Shown in pieces: positions 6,980 to 16,278 of a stretch of 64,000 bases of DNA. How positions within the stretch are numbered: position 1 is the first letter of the stretch; every line of letters starts with the position of its first letter. Under the pieces are notes generated by a model. That model made no database searches. It had not been told where the DNA came from and saw only the letters and a list, made by a program, of their open reading frames with translations. Made by a program: the position numbers and the translations under genes. Source of the DNA: Xanthocytophaga agilis (lineage in GTDB: Bacteria > Bacteroidota > Bacteroidia > Cytophagales > 172606-1); the NCBI RefSeq assembly GCF_030068605.1, contig NZ_JASJOU010000008.1:310001-374000 (forward strand), given 5' to 3'.

Positions 6980-8956
6980 TTACTTCCTCACCATCAGATA
7001 CCCCAACTCGGGATTAGCGAGAATCCGTTCTATCTCTGAATATATAATCCATTGCACATCCTTTTTGACTTGTTGATAGTTCTGGTGAATCATATGATTA
7101 TCCAACTTCCGAATGAAAGGAATCTCATTATAGCTCTCTTCCTCTTTTTTCAAGGCTTTATGATCATTTAAAATCTGGCAGTAAAATGCCTTTAGATCAA
7201 TTTTACAATCAGGACTATCGGCTACCATACCCATAAACTCTCCACTGGAGAGAGCTGCAATCTTAGAGGCAGGGACAGCAGATTCCAATTGCATCGAACG
7301 AGTGATACTGGTATCGTTGCTGTTGATGGAAAGGCTTTCTCGCTCTTGCATGATGCGGCCGATGCGTTCGGAGAGTTGTTTGGCGGTGTCTCCTGTTACT
7401 TGGCCGGAGATGATGTTTCCGACAATATTCATGATTACGTCAGCTTGCTCTTTACCATAATCCTTGCGGAGCTGGCTAAAGTCCTGAATGCCCAGGCAGG
7501 TGGCTACTTTGTTGCTGCGGGCAGTGGCAATTAGGCTGTCCATATTATTTAAGTAGATAGTTGGAAATTCGTCGAAGATTAGGCTAGATTTTCGTTTTCC
7601 TTTTTTATTGACCTGCTTGATTAATCGGTTAACATATAGTGATAGAACGGCTCCATATGTCTGAATCTTTTGAGGGTTGTTGCCCATGCAGACGATCTTA
7701 GGTTCGTCCGGATTATTGATATCCAGTGTAAAGTCGTTGCCAGATAGAACATAATATAACTGTGGAGAGGCAAGGCGGGCCATCGCGATTTTGGCTGCAG
7801 CAATCTGGCCTTCGAGTTGCTCCATTACATCATTTAGATAGGCATTGACGAAGGGATTGATCAGTACTTCTATTTCTTTTTCGGTTCGTAAAACCGTAAA
7901 TAAGCTATCATAATCTACTTGCATCAGTTCGATTACATGTGGTAAAGTACAGTACTCTCCTCCCCTATACTTTCGCAGATACCAGATAATGGCTGTTAGA
8001 AAGTTAATGGGTGATTCCACAAAGAAGTCGCCTTGGCGTTTGATCCATTCCCGGTTAAGACCAAGCAATATGGTGCGCGCAGACTCGGCGGCATCGGTTA
8101 TATCTTCCATGCTTTGAGGTTCTAATGGATTACAACGATGCATGATATTATCAAAGTTGATAAAGTAGCATTTGGTATTAGAAGGATAGACATGTTTGTA
8201 TTTCTCGAAGGTGTTATATACAATCTTTGACAGATCATCGTACTTAAAGTCATATACAAACATGGAGAACCCTTTTTGGATGTGTTGGGTAATTACGTGG
8301 CGGATTACAAAGTAGGATTTACCTGCTCCTGGTGTACCTAATACCAATAGGGAACGAAAGGGATTGATGATGTTGATCCAGCTTTTTCGGATCTTATTCT
8401 TGAGTCGATATTGAGCTGGGAGATTAATGGAATATTCATTTTCTAGCAGTCGTTCTTCTTGTGGGAAGGTTTCATTTTCACTATTAAAAATGTCTTTGTG
8501 ATTGAGCTTTCGTTGGATGATTCGGTAGAGCAGAGTGCCACCTGTGAGTATAAGCAAGAAGCCTAAACTAGTCAGTCCTATATATAGGATTGATAATAGG
8601 GTATTTTCTATTTTCACCAGCAAAAACAGGTAACTTAAAAAATAGAGAAGCATACCTGTAACCAGATAGGCGAACGCTGTTTTATGGTTTAATTTTTCGT
8701 CTTTACGCCCTTTCGCTCCTAGTAGTGAGATCAAAAGAAAGCCTAGGACAATGAGTTTAGAATAGTGGAAATTACTAAATATTCCTGTTCGGACAATGTT
8801 CTCCAACAAACGGTCAGTAAACGCTGAAGTTAACTTCCATTCTACAAAAGCATAGAAGCAGTAATAATAGAAATGAAATACCAGGATAGTGATTCCTATT
8901 AGACGGGTCATATCCAGAATTTTTCTCAATGCCTGTTCATTTTCTCCGGTTTGCAT
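6980..8956 (-). CDS. mobC: Type IV coupling protein (TraG/TraD-like; MobC of Bacteroidota elements)
   Basis: 658 residues. Four N-terminal TM helices fall within residues 15-155. A FtsK/VirD4-type ATPase follows, with Walker A LGTPGAGKS at about 204-212 and a DE motif in SSLIFDEFPTIYL at about 455-467. RSNKVATCLGIQDFSQLRKDYG is the conserved VirD4/TraG motif. It should bring the relaxase-DNA complex to the secretion channel at the inner membrane. It lies 23 bases downstream of the relaxase gene. Length and layout match Bacteroidota MobC proteins and it appears intact, unlike the homologous remnant at 56.1-57.1 kb. Confidence 0.9.
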   Translation of the reverse strand: MQTGENEQALRKILDMTRLIGITILVFHFYYYCFYAFVEWKLTSAFTDRLLENIVRTGIFSNFHYSKLIVLGFLLISLLGAKGRKDEKLNHKTAFAYLVTGMLLYFLSYLFLLVKIENTLLSILYIGLTSLGFLLILTGGTLLYRIIQRKLNHKDIFNSENETFPQEERLLENEYSINLPAQYRLKNKIRKSWINIINPFRSLLVLGTPGAGKSYFVIRHVITQHIQKGFSMFVYDFKYDDLSKIVYNTFEKYKHVYPSNTKCYFINFDNIMHRCNPLEPQSMEDITDAAESARTILLGLNREWIKRQGDFFVESPINFLTAIIWYLRKYRGGEYCTLPHVIELMQVDYDSLFTVLRTEKEIEVLINPFVNAYLNDVMEQLEGQIAAAKIAMARLASPQLYYVLSGNDFTLDINNPDEPKIVCMGNNPQKIQTYGAVLSLYVNRLIKQVNKKGKRKSSLIFDEFPTIYLNNMDSLIATARSNKVATCLGIQDFSQLRKDYGKEQADVIMNIVGNIISGQVTGDTAKQLSERIGRIMQERESLSINSNDTSITRSMQLESAVPASKIAALSSGEFMGMVADSPDCKIDLKAFYCQILNDHKALKKEEESYNEIPFIRKLDNHMIHQNYQQVKKDVQWIIYSEIERILANPELGYLMVRK

Positions 8957-8979
8957 AGTGATAGTAGTTACGATAGTAG

Positions 8980-10323
8980 TTACGATGAATGCTGATTACG
9001 ATTTGTTCTCCGTTTTCTTTTTCGACCTCTCTTTTTCAAATCTTGAGGTACCTGTTCAGCAGTTTGTTCTAGTTGTAGTAAGGTTGTCAGAACAGTATGT
9101 GTCATAGACTGCTCAGTTGATTGAACAGGTACTGGTGACTGAGGAAGTTCAGAAGATTGTGGAGTATTTTTTGAAGGCTTATCTGATAGAGTATTGTTTT
9201 TGTTTACTATGGAATGAGATTGCGATTTGATAGTTGGTTCGAAATGAGAAGTATCTTTCTGTTCAATGGTTTGTTTACAACGTTCTGCAATTGATCTGGC
9301 ACTGTAAGTCTTGCCTAATGCACTGCCCTTACATACACATCGGGTTTGATGATCGACATAGGTAATTCCGTAAAGTAGCCCTTGTGCATTTTGCTGTAGT
9401 ACAACAGCAATTCCTTCTTTTGCCAGGGCTTTTACCAGTTCAGAGAGTGTTATGTTAGCAGGTGTTCTTAAAGCTAAATCAATGGCATTTCGTATCCGAT
9501 TTTGATAGGGCTTTCGAGTTGTCTGATTGATTGTGAAGCGAGTTTCCAGAAAGGCGAGTGTAGGCTTGTTATGGAAATCGCTGGCCTTAATAGGCACACC
9601 TACTTTTTCTCCATTCTCATTTAAAAGTCGGTAAACGAGTCCATTGGTTTGATAAACTCTTGACTCTTCACTTCCTCTATCAGCCAGGATATTGTATTGC
9701 TTTAAAACTGCATTTAGTTCTGGCAAAGAAGTATAATTATAGTTGTTCAACACAAAATCCAGTATGGTAGAAATGGCTTTTTTTGTTTCGCTTTTTCCAT
9801 ACTGAACCTTCTGCACATTCACTGGCAGGAGCTTGTTTGCCGGCTTCTGTTTATTACCGCTAGCCTGTACTAATCCAAATGTTTTTTCGATCTCTTTTCG
9901 TGCTTTTTCGGACTGGTTTCTCCCAATGTTTTGCATATCAATTCGGCTGCCATCTGAACGGACTTTGATGCTCACAATATGAATATGTGGATGAGCAGCA
10001 TCCAGGTGTTCGTAAACCAGATAAGGCTGGCTTCCAAAGCCAATTTTGTCCATATAGGTCTCGGCTATTTCTTGTAACTGTTCATGAGAGAGTTTTTCTG
10101 AAGGATCAAAATTTAGGGATATATGTACACTATTTCTGGTTACATTTTCATTTAAAGCAACCTGGTTTAGTAACCGATTAAGCTTTTGAGAGATACTCAA
10201 TTCGTCTATCTCTCTAGGGTAATTAACGGCTGCGATACAATGAGCAACCCCCTCCTTAACCTTGTTCTCATTGTAGTTCACAATGCGATGAATAGAGGCA
10301 CTGGTTTTGATTACAGCAACCAT
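8980..10323 (-). CDS. mobB: Relaxase/mobilisation nuclease, MobB type
   Basis: 447 residues, ATG at 10321-10323. The N-terminus has RIVNYNENKVKEGVA and PSEKLSHEQLQEIAETYMDKIGFG. Then YLVYEHLDAAHPHIHIVSIKV at about 100-120 carries the metal-binding HxH triad of relaxases. It nicks oriT, stays bound to the 5' end and pilots the strand during transfer. The C-terminal 80 residues are a low-complexity S/T/P/Q linker ending in a basic KKRGRKRKRR patch, probably DNA-binding. The start overlaps the end of the accessory gene by 13 bases, implying translational coupling. Confidence 0.9.
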   Translation of the reverse strand: MVAVIKTSASIHRIVNYNENKVKEGVAHCIAAVNYPREIDELSISQKLNRLLNQVALNENVTRNSVHISLNFDPSEKLSHEQLQEIAETYMDKIGFGSQPYLVYEHLDAAHPHIHIVSIKVRSDGSRIDMQNIGRNQSEKARKEIEKTFGLVQASGNKQKPANKLLPVNVQKVQYGKSETKKAISTILDFVLNNYNYTSLPELNAVLKQYNILADRGSEESRVYQTNGLVYRLLNENGEKVGVPIKASDFHNKPTLAFLETRFTINQTTRKPYQNRIRNAIDLALRTPANITLSELVKALAKEGIAVVLQQNAQGLLYGITYVDHQTRCVCKGSALGKTYSARSIAERCKQTIEQKDTSHFEPTIKSQSHSIVNKNNTLSDKPSKNTPQSSELPQSPVPVQSTEQSMTHTVLTTLLQLEQTAEQVPQDLKKRGRKRKRRTNRNQHSS

Positions 10324-10700
10324 TGGTCAGAGAGTTGATTGATGCGATTTTTGATCTGATCTACTTTACCAAACAGTAACTTTTTTTCTACTTCAAAGCT
10401 TATCAGCCAGTCTCTGTATTCGGTTATTTTGCTTAGGCTATTTAGCTTCTTAACGGCCTGATTAAAGTTATTTCCAATTAGGTTAAGCTCCTTTCTCAGC
10501 TGGATCATTTCTGCCATAAAATCATCCAAAGACTGGTTTCGATAAAGGATTCTCACAGGCTTTCCAAGCAGAATCTTCCGGCTGTACTCACTTAGTTTAC
10601 GGCAGGTAGTCTTAGCATAATTACCCTGCAATTGATTGTATTCTTCCAGTGACAATCGCACATGCAACCATTTGTTTCGATTTTCTTTTCCATTGCTCAT
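10311..10700 (-). CDS. mobA: Mobilisation accessory protein, MobA/relaxosome RHH type
   Basis: 129 residues. KWLHVRLSLEEYNQLQGNYAKTTCRKLSEYSRKILLG looks like a ribbon-helix-helix DNA-binding domain, and LRKELNLIGNNFNQAVKKLN is the conserved helix of bacterial mobilisation accessory proteins. It probably binds oriT and loads the relaxase. The gene overlaps mobB by 13 bases and is the first mob gene after the candidate oriT spacer (10701-10885). Confidence 0.88.
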   Translation of the reverse strand: MSNGKENRNKWLHVRLSLEEYNQLQGNYAKTTCRKLSEYSRKILLGKPVRILYRNQSLDDFMAEMIQLRKELNLIGNNFNQAVKKLNSLSKITEYRDWLISFEVEKKLLFGKVDQIKNRINQLSDQWLL

Positions 10701-10784
10701 AATCTATCAACTCCATTATATTTATGTACAAATCCCTTTCTAAAAGCCTTTCTGTGATAGCTTCACCCACGACTTTGGAGTAAA

Positions 10785-10825
10785 GGGGCTTTTTCGGTTG
10801 TGATACAACCGGACATCTTGCCGTT
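10785..10825. other. Candidate oriT: perfect hairpin plus nic-like site
   Basis: The 185-base spacer between the primase-like and mobA-like genes holds a perfect inverted repeat CGGTTGT-GAT-ACAACCG at 10795-10811. GACATCTTGCC follows, resembling the MOBP nic consensus ATCCTG/C with one change. An inverted repeat a few bases before the nick next to mob genes is the usual oriT arrangement. The exact nic position is inference. Confidence 0.45.
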
Positions 10826-10885
10826 TGCTCAATGCGAACTATCGGGCTATATTGGTATACACCTTCCCTTCGTTTTTAAGAATTT

Positions 10886-11809
10886 TCATGAGAGCTTATG
10901 TTTCAGGTTTTTCCGTTGAGGCTTTGTGTTGTTAACAAGCCATTCATTCAGATCCTTACTTCCTATGTATCTATGGCTTTCCTCTTTATATCTGGCAGAA
11001 AGTGAAAGCGCATGGGCTGTGGTTTTTTGTCCGGCAGGATCGCGGTCCATATAGAGATGAATGGACTCATATTGCTCCAGAATTGGATGCGCTTTTTCAA
11101 AGAAGGAAACAGAATTCAGGATGACAAAATCAGCCTTTGCAACAGGTTGCTCTTGTCCAAGTGTTAGATGCGAAAGGAAGTCTGAGAAACCTTCGAAAAC
11201 CAAGACCTGTTTACCTGAATTAGCAATGGTAGTAATGTCTTTAGGAGAGCTACTGGCTTTGAAAAAAGGAGTCCGTATTTCATACCCACCCGAATCATTT
11301 TTAAAGCCTATTCCATAGTAGTCTTTGCCTCCCATTTGGTAGCTAACCTGACAGCAAAATTGCCTGGCAATGTCAATAGGAATACATCGACTCTGCAGGT
11401 ATCGGATTAGTGAAATAGAAGTAAGTGGAGCCTCTTGCAGAATGGTTAATTTACTTTCTGAAGTAGGTTCTCGAGAGAAGCTTTCTCTGACTAGTTTTGG
11501 AACCAAATTAACGGGATCAGATAGAACCAAACCGGCATTCATCTTTTGTAAAAATTCGGTTATGCTACATTGATAGTAAAGCATTCCAAAATCAATGATA
11601 GTACCCCCCTTCCCTATTCCATGATCATACCAACAATTTAGCTGACGATTTACTTTAAATGATGGCGTTTTCTCACCTCGCAAGGGTGAATGATACCAGT
11701 AATTTACGTTTCTGACTTTAACGGGTTCATGACCTAACACAGCCAGGTAATCTACCATATCCAGCGCTTTAATATGCTCAATGGATTTCCAATCGCCTCT
11801 TGCTTTCAT
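10886..11809 (-). CDS. CHC2/Toprim primase-like protein of mobile elements
   Basis: 307 residues, ATG at 11807-11809. Residues 35-75 match the primase zinc-finger region (YWYHSPLRGEKTPSFKVN, then LNCWYDHGIGKGGTIIDF), but the usual first Cys is Tyr and the CxxC pair is incomplete, so zinc binding may be weakened. A Toprim domain follows, with VLVFEGFSDFLSHL at about 198-211 and LYMDRDPAGQKT (DxD) at about 250-262. Such proteins precede mobA/mobB in Bacteroidota mobilisable elements and probably prime the transferred strand. First gene of the minus-strand mob operon. Confidence 0.87.
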   Translation of the reverse strand: MKARGDWKSIEHIKALDMVDYLAVLGHEPVKVRNVNYWYHSPLRGEKTPSFKVNRQLNCWYDHGIGKGGTIIDFGMLYYQCSITEFLQKMNAGLVLSDPVNLVPKLVRESFSREPTSESKLTILQEAPLTSISLIRYLQSRCIPIDIARQFCCQVSYQMGGKDYYGIGFKNDSGGYEIRTPFFKASSSPKDITTIANSGKQVLVFEGFSDFLSHLTLGQEQPVAKADFVILNSVSFFEKAHPILEQYESIHLYMDRDPAGQKTTAHALSLSARYKEESHRYIGSKDLNEWLVNNTKPQRKNLKHKLS

Positions 11810-11883
11810 AACTACACAGTTTCAACTTCACAAATTATAATTTATTAACTGTACGAAGATAGAAAGGCAATCTCTCATCTACC

Positions 11884-11910
11884 CATCCTCACTATATTTT
11901 GATGAGGATG
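11884..11910. promoter_or_regulatory. Perfect 8-bp inverted repeat in divergent promoter region
   Basis: CATCCTCA (11884-11891) and TGAGGATG (11903-11910) are perfect complements separated by 11 bases. They lie in the 160-base spacer between the divergent primase-like gene and the gene at 11970. No T-run follows, so an operator is more likely than a terminator. Confidence 0.4.
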
Positions 11911-11969
11911 CTTTCGGGAAGGCTATTTATCTTTACTGGGTGAAGTTGAACTTTTAACCTGAATGAGTT

Positions 11970-12254
11970 ATGCTAACTATCCATGATGTTGCCAAGGTAT
12001 ATGATACTATTCTGAGTATCCCGGGCATGAATGAAACTGTGAAGATTGATCTTCGGATTTCGCGAAAGAATGTTTTACTATTACACAGTGTGATTGAGAG
12101 AGGGCTTGATGCCAAATACGAGGAGTCAAGTCTATTGGAAAGTGTGCCAGAAGAAACACTTGTCGAGCTGAGAGCATTGGGGAAAGATTGTCTGCAGAAG
12201 GCAGGATTAATTGAACTCAGTGAGAAACTAAATTATCTGAGTACAAAGGAATAA
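11970..12254 (+). CDS. Small hypothetical protein
   Basis: 94 residues, mostly helical, no signal peptide or TM. It begins MLTIHDVAKVYDTILSIPGM and contains ISRKNVLLLHSVIERGL, resembling short helper proteins next to mob modules. Not recognised further. Divergent from the mob operon and followed by a strong terminator hairpin at 12263-12294, so it is probably expressed alone. Confidence 0.6.
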   Translation: MLTIHDVAKVYDTILSIPGMNETVKIDLRISRKNVLLLHSVIERGLDAKYEESSLLESVPEETLVELRALGKDCLQKAGLIELSEKLNYLSTKE

Positions 12255-12262
12255 GTAATGTT

Positions 12263-12300
12263 AAAGCCATCACTTCAATGAAAATGATGGCTTTATCTTT
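12263..12300. terminator. Bidirectional intrinsic terminator
   Basis: AAAGCCATCA (12263-12272) pairs with TGATGGCTTT (12285-12294), 10 bp with a 12-base loop and A/T tracts outside. It sits between convergent genes ending at 12254 and 12301, so it can serve both strands. Confidence 0.8.
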
Positions 12301-12828
12301 CTATTTGCCTTTTAGCTTCCAGCCGTTATCAGCTAATATGAGATAAACGGTATGTGTTATTGGTTTCTGTAAATCTATATGTGCTAATGAAGAAAAAGGG
12401 GTAGTATTTTTGTAAATGGTTGTGTATTTGATAGTAGCCTTTTTGCCATCTTCGTCCAGCATAATCTCTGACACCTGGTTCAGATATTCATCGGCAATCT
12501 TTACCTTCTGAATACTGGTCTTTTTATCCAGGTCTGATAGTGTAACTAAATAAGGTGAAGCCTGATTGGTAAATTCGATTAATGACTGCCCTACGTCAGA
12601 CAATTTTTGGGTTCGTTTGATAATGACAAGTCCTTTTGTTTCCAACCCTGCATCCAAAGCTTTTTGAGAATATTCAGGGTCTGCACAGAAGATATCATAG
12701 GTAAAGGTTTTGGGGTAATTCATCTGCTGTCTAAGTAATGTGACAGCCTCCTGCTCACTTAATTCTTCTTTGGGTGTACAGCTTGCTAGTAGCAAGCCAA
12801 TACATGTGGCAACAAGTAGTTTTTTCAT
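12301..12828 (-). CDS. Lipoprotein, hypothetical (DUF4878-like size)
   Basis: 175 residues. The signal peptide MKKLLVATCIGLLLASC ends in a lipobox (LASC), so it should be lipidated at Cys17 and exported. The mature part has KATIKYTTIYKNTTPFSSLAHIDLQKP and ends DNGWKLKGK, the strand-rich pattern of small NTF2/cystatin-like Bacteroidota lipoproteins. The function cannot be told. Single gene facing the terminator at 12263. Confidence 0.65.
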   Translation of the reverse strand: MKKLLVATCIGLLLASCTPKEELSEQEAVTLLRQQMNYPKTFTYDIFCADPEYSQKALDAGLETKGLVIIKRTQKLSDVGQSLIEFTNQASPYLVTLSDLDKKTSIQKVKIADEYLNQVSEIMLDEDGKKATIKYTTIYKNTTPFSSLAHIDLQKPITHTVYLILADNGWKLKGK

Positions 12829-13218
12829 AGTGGTATTGTTTATTTTTTACCCTTATACAAAGAAACGAACTTTCTGCACAAAACTTACTCTAAATCAAAC
12901 AATTAACACAATATACTCCAAAAATATTTTCAACAAAAAGGTATAAATTCAATTAAGCGCCTCAAAAAATCTCTATTAAAAACAATAGTTAACATAATTA
13001 AACACTAGTTGGTAGCGTTAATAAAATCAAAAAGAGAAACAACCTAAAAAAACATTTTTTTAAATACCAGGTTTGTTTATTGCTATTCGTGCCAGGTGAT
13101 CAAGTAGTATCTTTTGAAGATAGGAAATTCGCCAAACTGATAGTTTATTTTTAGCCTCAACGATTTTTAAGAATTACAATATTAACTCATCTGATACAAG
13201 GTTAGACACTCAAAATAG
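12829..13218. other. AT-rich 390-base spacer, no gene seen
   Basis: Divergent spacer between the lipoprotein and Crp/Fnr genes. Strongly A/T-rich with long A runs, no ORF with coding character and no clear dyad. It presumably carries both promoters, but I cannot place them. Confidence 0.5.
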
Positions 13219-13797
13219 ATGTTCGAAATCTATGAAAAGATATATTCCCTGCTTTCTTCCATATATCCCTTGTCAGATGAAATTCGAGAAATAATTCCTG
13301 CTTTTTTTCTACAGCATCAATTTCCAAAAAGAACCTTGTTATTGGAGGAAGGACAGATTTGTGATCGTGTCTACTTTATAGATACAGGTTTAGCAAGAGC
13401 ATTTTATAATCTAGACGGACAAGATACAACTGCCTGGTTTATGGAGGAAGGTGATATCATCATTTCTGTTCAAAGTTTCTTTCTTCAAAAACCAAGCTCT
13501 GAAAGCATTGAACTACTGGAGGACTCTACACTAGTGTCCATCAGATACACTGACCTACAACATCTATATCACCAATTTCCAGCCTTTAATTTTAATGGTA
13601 GAGTGCTCACCGAACGCTATTATGTCAAAGGGGAAGAGCGCGCTACTTCACTACGCAGATTAACAGCTCAGGAAAGATATTTAAACTTACTGGAAACTAA
13701 CCCCAAACTTTTTAATCGTGCTCCGTTAAAACACATTGCTTCTTTTCTGGGGATGGCACCTGAAACCTTGAGCCGATTGCGTGCCAAAGAAAGATAG
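13219..13797 (+). CDS. Crp/Fnr-family transcription regulator
   Basis: 192 residues. Residues 20-115 are a cyclic-nucleotide-binding-type beta barrel (LLLEEGQICDRVYFIDTGLARAFY, then TTAWFMEEGDIIIS), and the last 40 contain an HTH with HIASFLGMAPETLSRLRAK. In Bacteroidota such proteins often lack the cAMP phosphate-binding Arg, and no canonical RxS is seen. Probably an activator; the target is unknown. It begins just before a lipoprotein gene on the same strand, which it may control. Confidence 0.88.
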   Translation: MFEIYEKIYSLLSSIYPLSDEIREIIPAFFLQHQFPKRTLLLEEGQICDRVYFIDTGLARAFYNLDGQDTTAWFMEEGDIIISVQSFFLQKPSSESIELLEDSTLVSIRYTDLQHLYHQFPAFNFNGRVLTERYYVKGEERATSLRRLTAQERYLNLLETNPKLFNRAPLKHIASFLGMAPETLSRLRAKER

Positions 13798-13903
13798 TTT
13801 CCAAAGTAATTCTTGACGATTGTCAAGTAGTTTTAATGGAGTGACTGCTAATTTTGATTGTGCCGCAATAAAATCATGTCCAACCTTCAAATCAGCATGT
13901 TGT

Positions 13904-15217
13904 ATGAAAAAGCACTCCTCTCCTAAACTACTTTTCTGTCAAATGGTAGTTCTATTTTTAGCCAGTTGCCACAAGGAAGAAACAACACCTAAGACTCAAG
14001 AATCCATTCTGATTGCTTCTGCACAACAATGGTTTGAGAGTAATCAATCTTCTAAAGCAAGTCGAATAGCAGAAGACCTTCCTGAACGTATATTGATATG
14101 GGATGAGGCGGAAATGATTACACTTACAACAGGTGCACAGGCAGTAGCGTTGCCACTCCATTACGCAGAACAAGACCCAGGTGCAGGAGCGTCGACTCAG
14201 CTTTTGTTGTATCCAAATCCGAATGGGTGGCAAACACAAATTCTTAAAATCATCAGCGACTCAAGCTATTTCTATTCAAATGGTCGACAGATGAATTGGA
14301 ATAATTTTTCAGGTATTGTAACCTACTATGACTGGCAGGAGAACTTCCAAAGTGGTAGCAGCTTTCGCAATGGAAAAAGAACAGGAACACTATCTGTTGC
14401 AGATCCCTCAACCAGAGCAGGTTCAGGCTGTCAGATGGTGACTATAACCTATTATACTCATGTATGTATAGGCAATGACTGCGTATCAACCAAAGATTAT
14501 GATATTCAATATATTGAATGCTCCACAAGTGGCGGTGGAGGTGGCGGATCACCTCTACCTATTAATCCTACGCTTGGTGGAGGTGTTCCCAGACCGAACC
14601 AACCTTTGACTCTCGCACATTTAAAACCCAGAGGTTTTACCATCCCTGGCCAGGACAAACAACCCATAGATCTTTCGAAATACCTCGATTGTTTTTGGGC
14701 TAGTTCTGCTAGTGGATCTTATCAGATCACTGTGTATGTAGATGAACCAGAAGCAGGAAGTGGAGAAACAAAATTTGGGTTAAATGTCGGTCACTCATTT
14801 ATTGGACTAAAGAAAACATTTGCAGATGGGACTGTGATTGAACAAGTGTTCGGCTTCTACCCTACTGAATATACCACTGACTGGGTCAATGCAAAATTTG
14901 TCAACAATGGAGGTTCTCCGTATACAGTGAGTGCAACATTCTCCATCTCAGCTCAGCAATTCTTAAATGCATCCAATGCGGCCAGTTATATGACCAGTGA
15001 GATGTATAGCATTGAGACACAGAATTGTACGGATGCTGTGTTTTATATTTTTGATGCCACAGGTATTAATTTGCCTAAAAACAAATCTACCTTTCTTTTT
15101 GGAGCTGGTAGCGGACATTCACCTGGACAACTAGGACTTGACCTTCGTAATCAGGCCTCTCAGTATCCAGTTAATACTACAGGAGGTACTGCACCGAATA
15201 GTAAAGGACCTTGCTAA
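13904..15217 (+). CDS. Lipoprotein with C-terminal papain/NlpC-like H...NC domain
   Basis: About 437 residues from the ATG at 13904 (MKKHSSPKLLFCQ), chosen over the longer frame because it gives a signal peptide ending in lipobox LASC. A mature region follows, then a Cys-bearing segment (CQMVTITYYTHVCIGNDC), a GGGGGGS linker and a C-terminal domain. That domain has VGHSFIGLKK (His) and, 100 residues on, IETQNCTDAVFYIFDATG (Cys). This order matches circularly permuted papain-like folds. A similar His...Cys pair occurs at the tip of the RHS protein ending at 19744. Probably surface-exposed. Activity is inferred. Confidence 0.6.
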   Translation: MKKHSSPKLLFCQMVVLFLASCHKEETTPKTQESILIASAQQWFESNQSSKASRIAEDLPERILIWDEAEMITLTTGAQAVALPLHYAEQDPGAGASTQLLLYPNPNGWQTQILKIISDSSYFYSNGRQMNWNNFSGIVTYYDWQENFQSGSSFRNGKRTGTLSVADPSTRAGSGCQMVTITYYTHVCIGNDCVSTKDYDIQYIECSTSGGGGGGSPLPINPTLGGGVPRPNQPLTLAHLKPRGFTIPGQDKQPIDLSKYLDCFWASSASGSYQITVYVDEPEAGSGETKFGLNVGHSFIGLKKTFADGTVIEQVFGFYPTEYTTDWVNAKFVNNGGSPYTVSATFSISAQQFLNASNAASYMTSEMYSIETQNCTDAVFYIFDATGINLPKNKSTFLFGAGSGHSPGQLGLDLRNQASQYPVNTTGGTAPNSKGPC

Positions 15218-15246
15218 GCACAGACAGCAATCTAGATATGTATGCA

Positions 15247-15690
15247 ATGAAAAGAATAATAACATTAGTTTGGAAAAACGGACTGGCGTATCTGCTTAGC
15301 CTGCTTACAGCTAGTCTGCTTTTTCCTCTGATTTTTATGTTATTGGAGCCCAATTCTACTTATACATGGTGGGTTATACTCATTCTTTCCAGTTTAGGAA
15401 TGCCTACTATACTCTGGTCTGTAACACTAAGCATACTTGTGTTTAATTTGATTGTGTATAAAATAAAGAATCAATTTGCTAACAACAGAATGTATTCTGT
15501 AGGCTTAGGGATTAGTTTAGGTACAGCATTGTTTTTGATCTACCTGGGAAGCTTCTCAAAACACAATCAAACACTTATTGTACAAAACTTTCTGTTACTA
15601 AGTGGTATTGGAGCCCTTTTCGGATTTTACTTTTATTCTTTGATCAGGAAGGATGTATTTTCTCTGAATAATAGCAGAAGGACATCTTAA
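15247..15690 (+). CDS. Four-TM membrane protein, hypothetical
   Basis: About 147 residues from the ATG at 15247 (MKRIITLVWKNG); the longer frame opens with a TTG overlapping the previous gene. Four hydrophobic segments: LAYLLSLLTASLLFPLIFMLL, WWVILILSSLGMPTILWSV, LGISLGTALFLIYLG and LLLSGIGALFGFYFYSL. It directly follows the lipoprotein gene, so it may be a membrane partner or immunity protein. Function unknown. Confidence 0.6.
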   Translation: MKRIITLVWKNGLAYLLSLLTASLLFPLIFMLLEPNSTYTWWVILILSSLGMPTILWSVTLSILVFNLIVYKIKNQFANNRMYSVGLGISLGTALFLIYLGSFSKHNQTLIVQNFLLLSGIGALFGFYFYSLIRKDVFSLNNSRRTS

Positions 15691-15702
15691 ATCATACAAC
15701 CT

Positions 15703-16278
15703 ATGAAGACCTGTAAGACAATTTACCTGGTTATTGGACTTTTACTAAGTACGATTACACTACAAGCTCAATCAAACCAGCTGACAACAGAGGAGACTAA
15801 ACGAGCTCAGTTACTCTATGCGTTTTGTAAGTATGTAAAGCAAACTCCATTACAACAGATTACGAATCAAGAATTGCAAAACTATATTCAGGTTCCTGAT
15901 TCCGCTTGGGTGCCTACTACCTCTAAAGGAAGATTATTGCAGGCAACACTTGAGATGTTTCAGAAACACCTTCAACATGTTAATCTGGAAGAATTTGACG
16001 TTGTACCATGGCCAAAATTTTCAAATCCAGACAATCTGCCTAAAATGGTATGGGAGTCAGAACCTGTACAAGATGTGTTTGGTAAACCTATGAAAACTGT
16101 AGATCGTGAAAATGAATTGGAAGCAGGACGACAACAACTCCAAAATACCTTGATCGCTTTCAAGAAAGATCAAGTATATACCCCCATTCAGTATTTTTTA
16201 TTTGATGAGAAAACAGGAAAGATTACCTCCTGGATATTAATCAATCAAGGTGACCTGCATTATTTCTTACGATTCTGA
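15703..16278 (+). CDS. Secreted hypothetical protein
   Basis: 191 residues with a Sec signal peptide (MKTCKTIYLVIGLLLSTITLQAQ, cleavage after AQA/Q). The mature part is helical then strand-rich (DQVYTPIQYFLFDEKTGKITSWILINQGDLHYFL). It starts 12 bases after the membrane-protein gene and completes a three-gene set of lipoprotein, TM protein and periplasmic protein. No family recognised. A secreted effector with two helper proteins is one reading, not established. Confidence 0.6.
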   Translation: MKTCKTIYLVIGLLLSTITLQAQSNQLTTEETKRAQLLYAFCKYVKQTPLQQITNQELQNYIQVPDSAWVPTTSKGRLLQATLEMFQKHLQHVNLEEFDVVPWPKFSNPDNLPKMVWESEPVQDVFGKPMKTVDRENELEAGRQQLQNTLIAFKKDQVYTPIQYFLFDEKTGKITSWILINQGDLHYFLRF

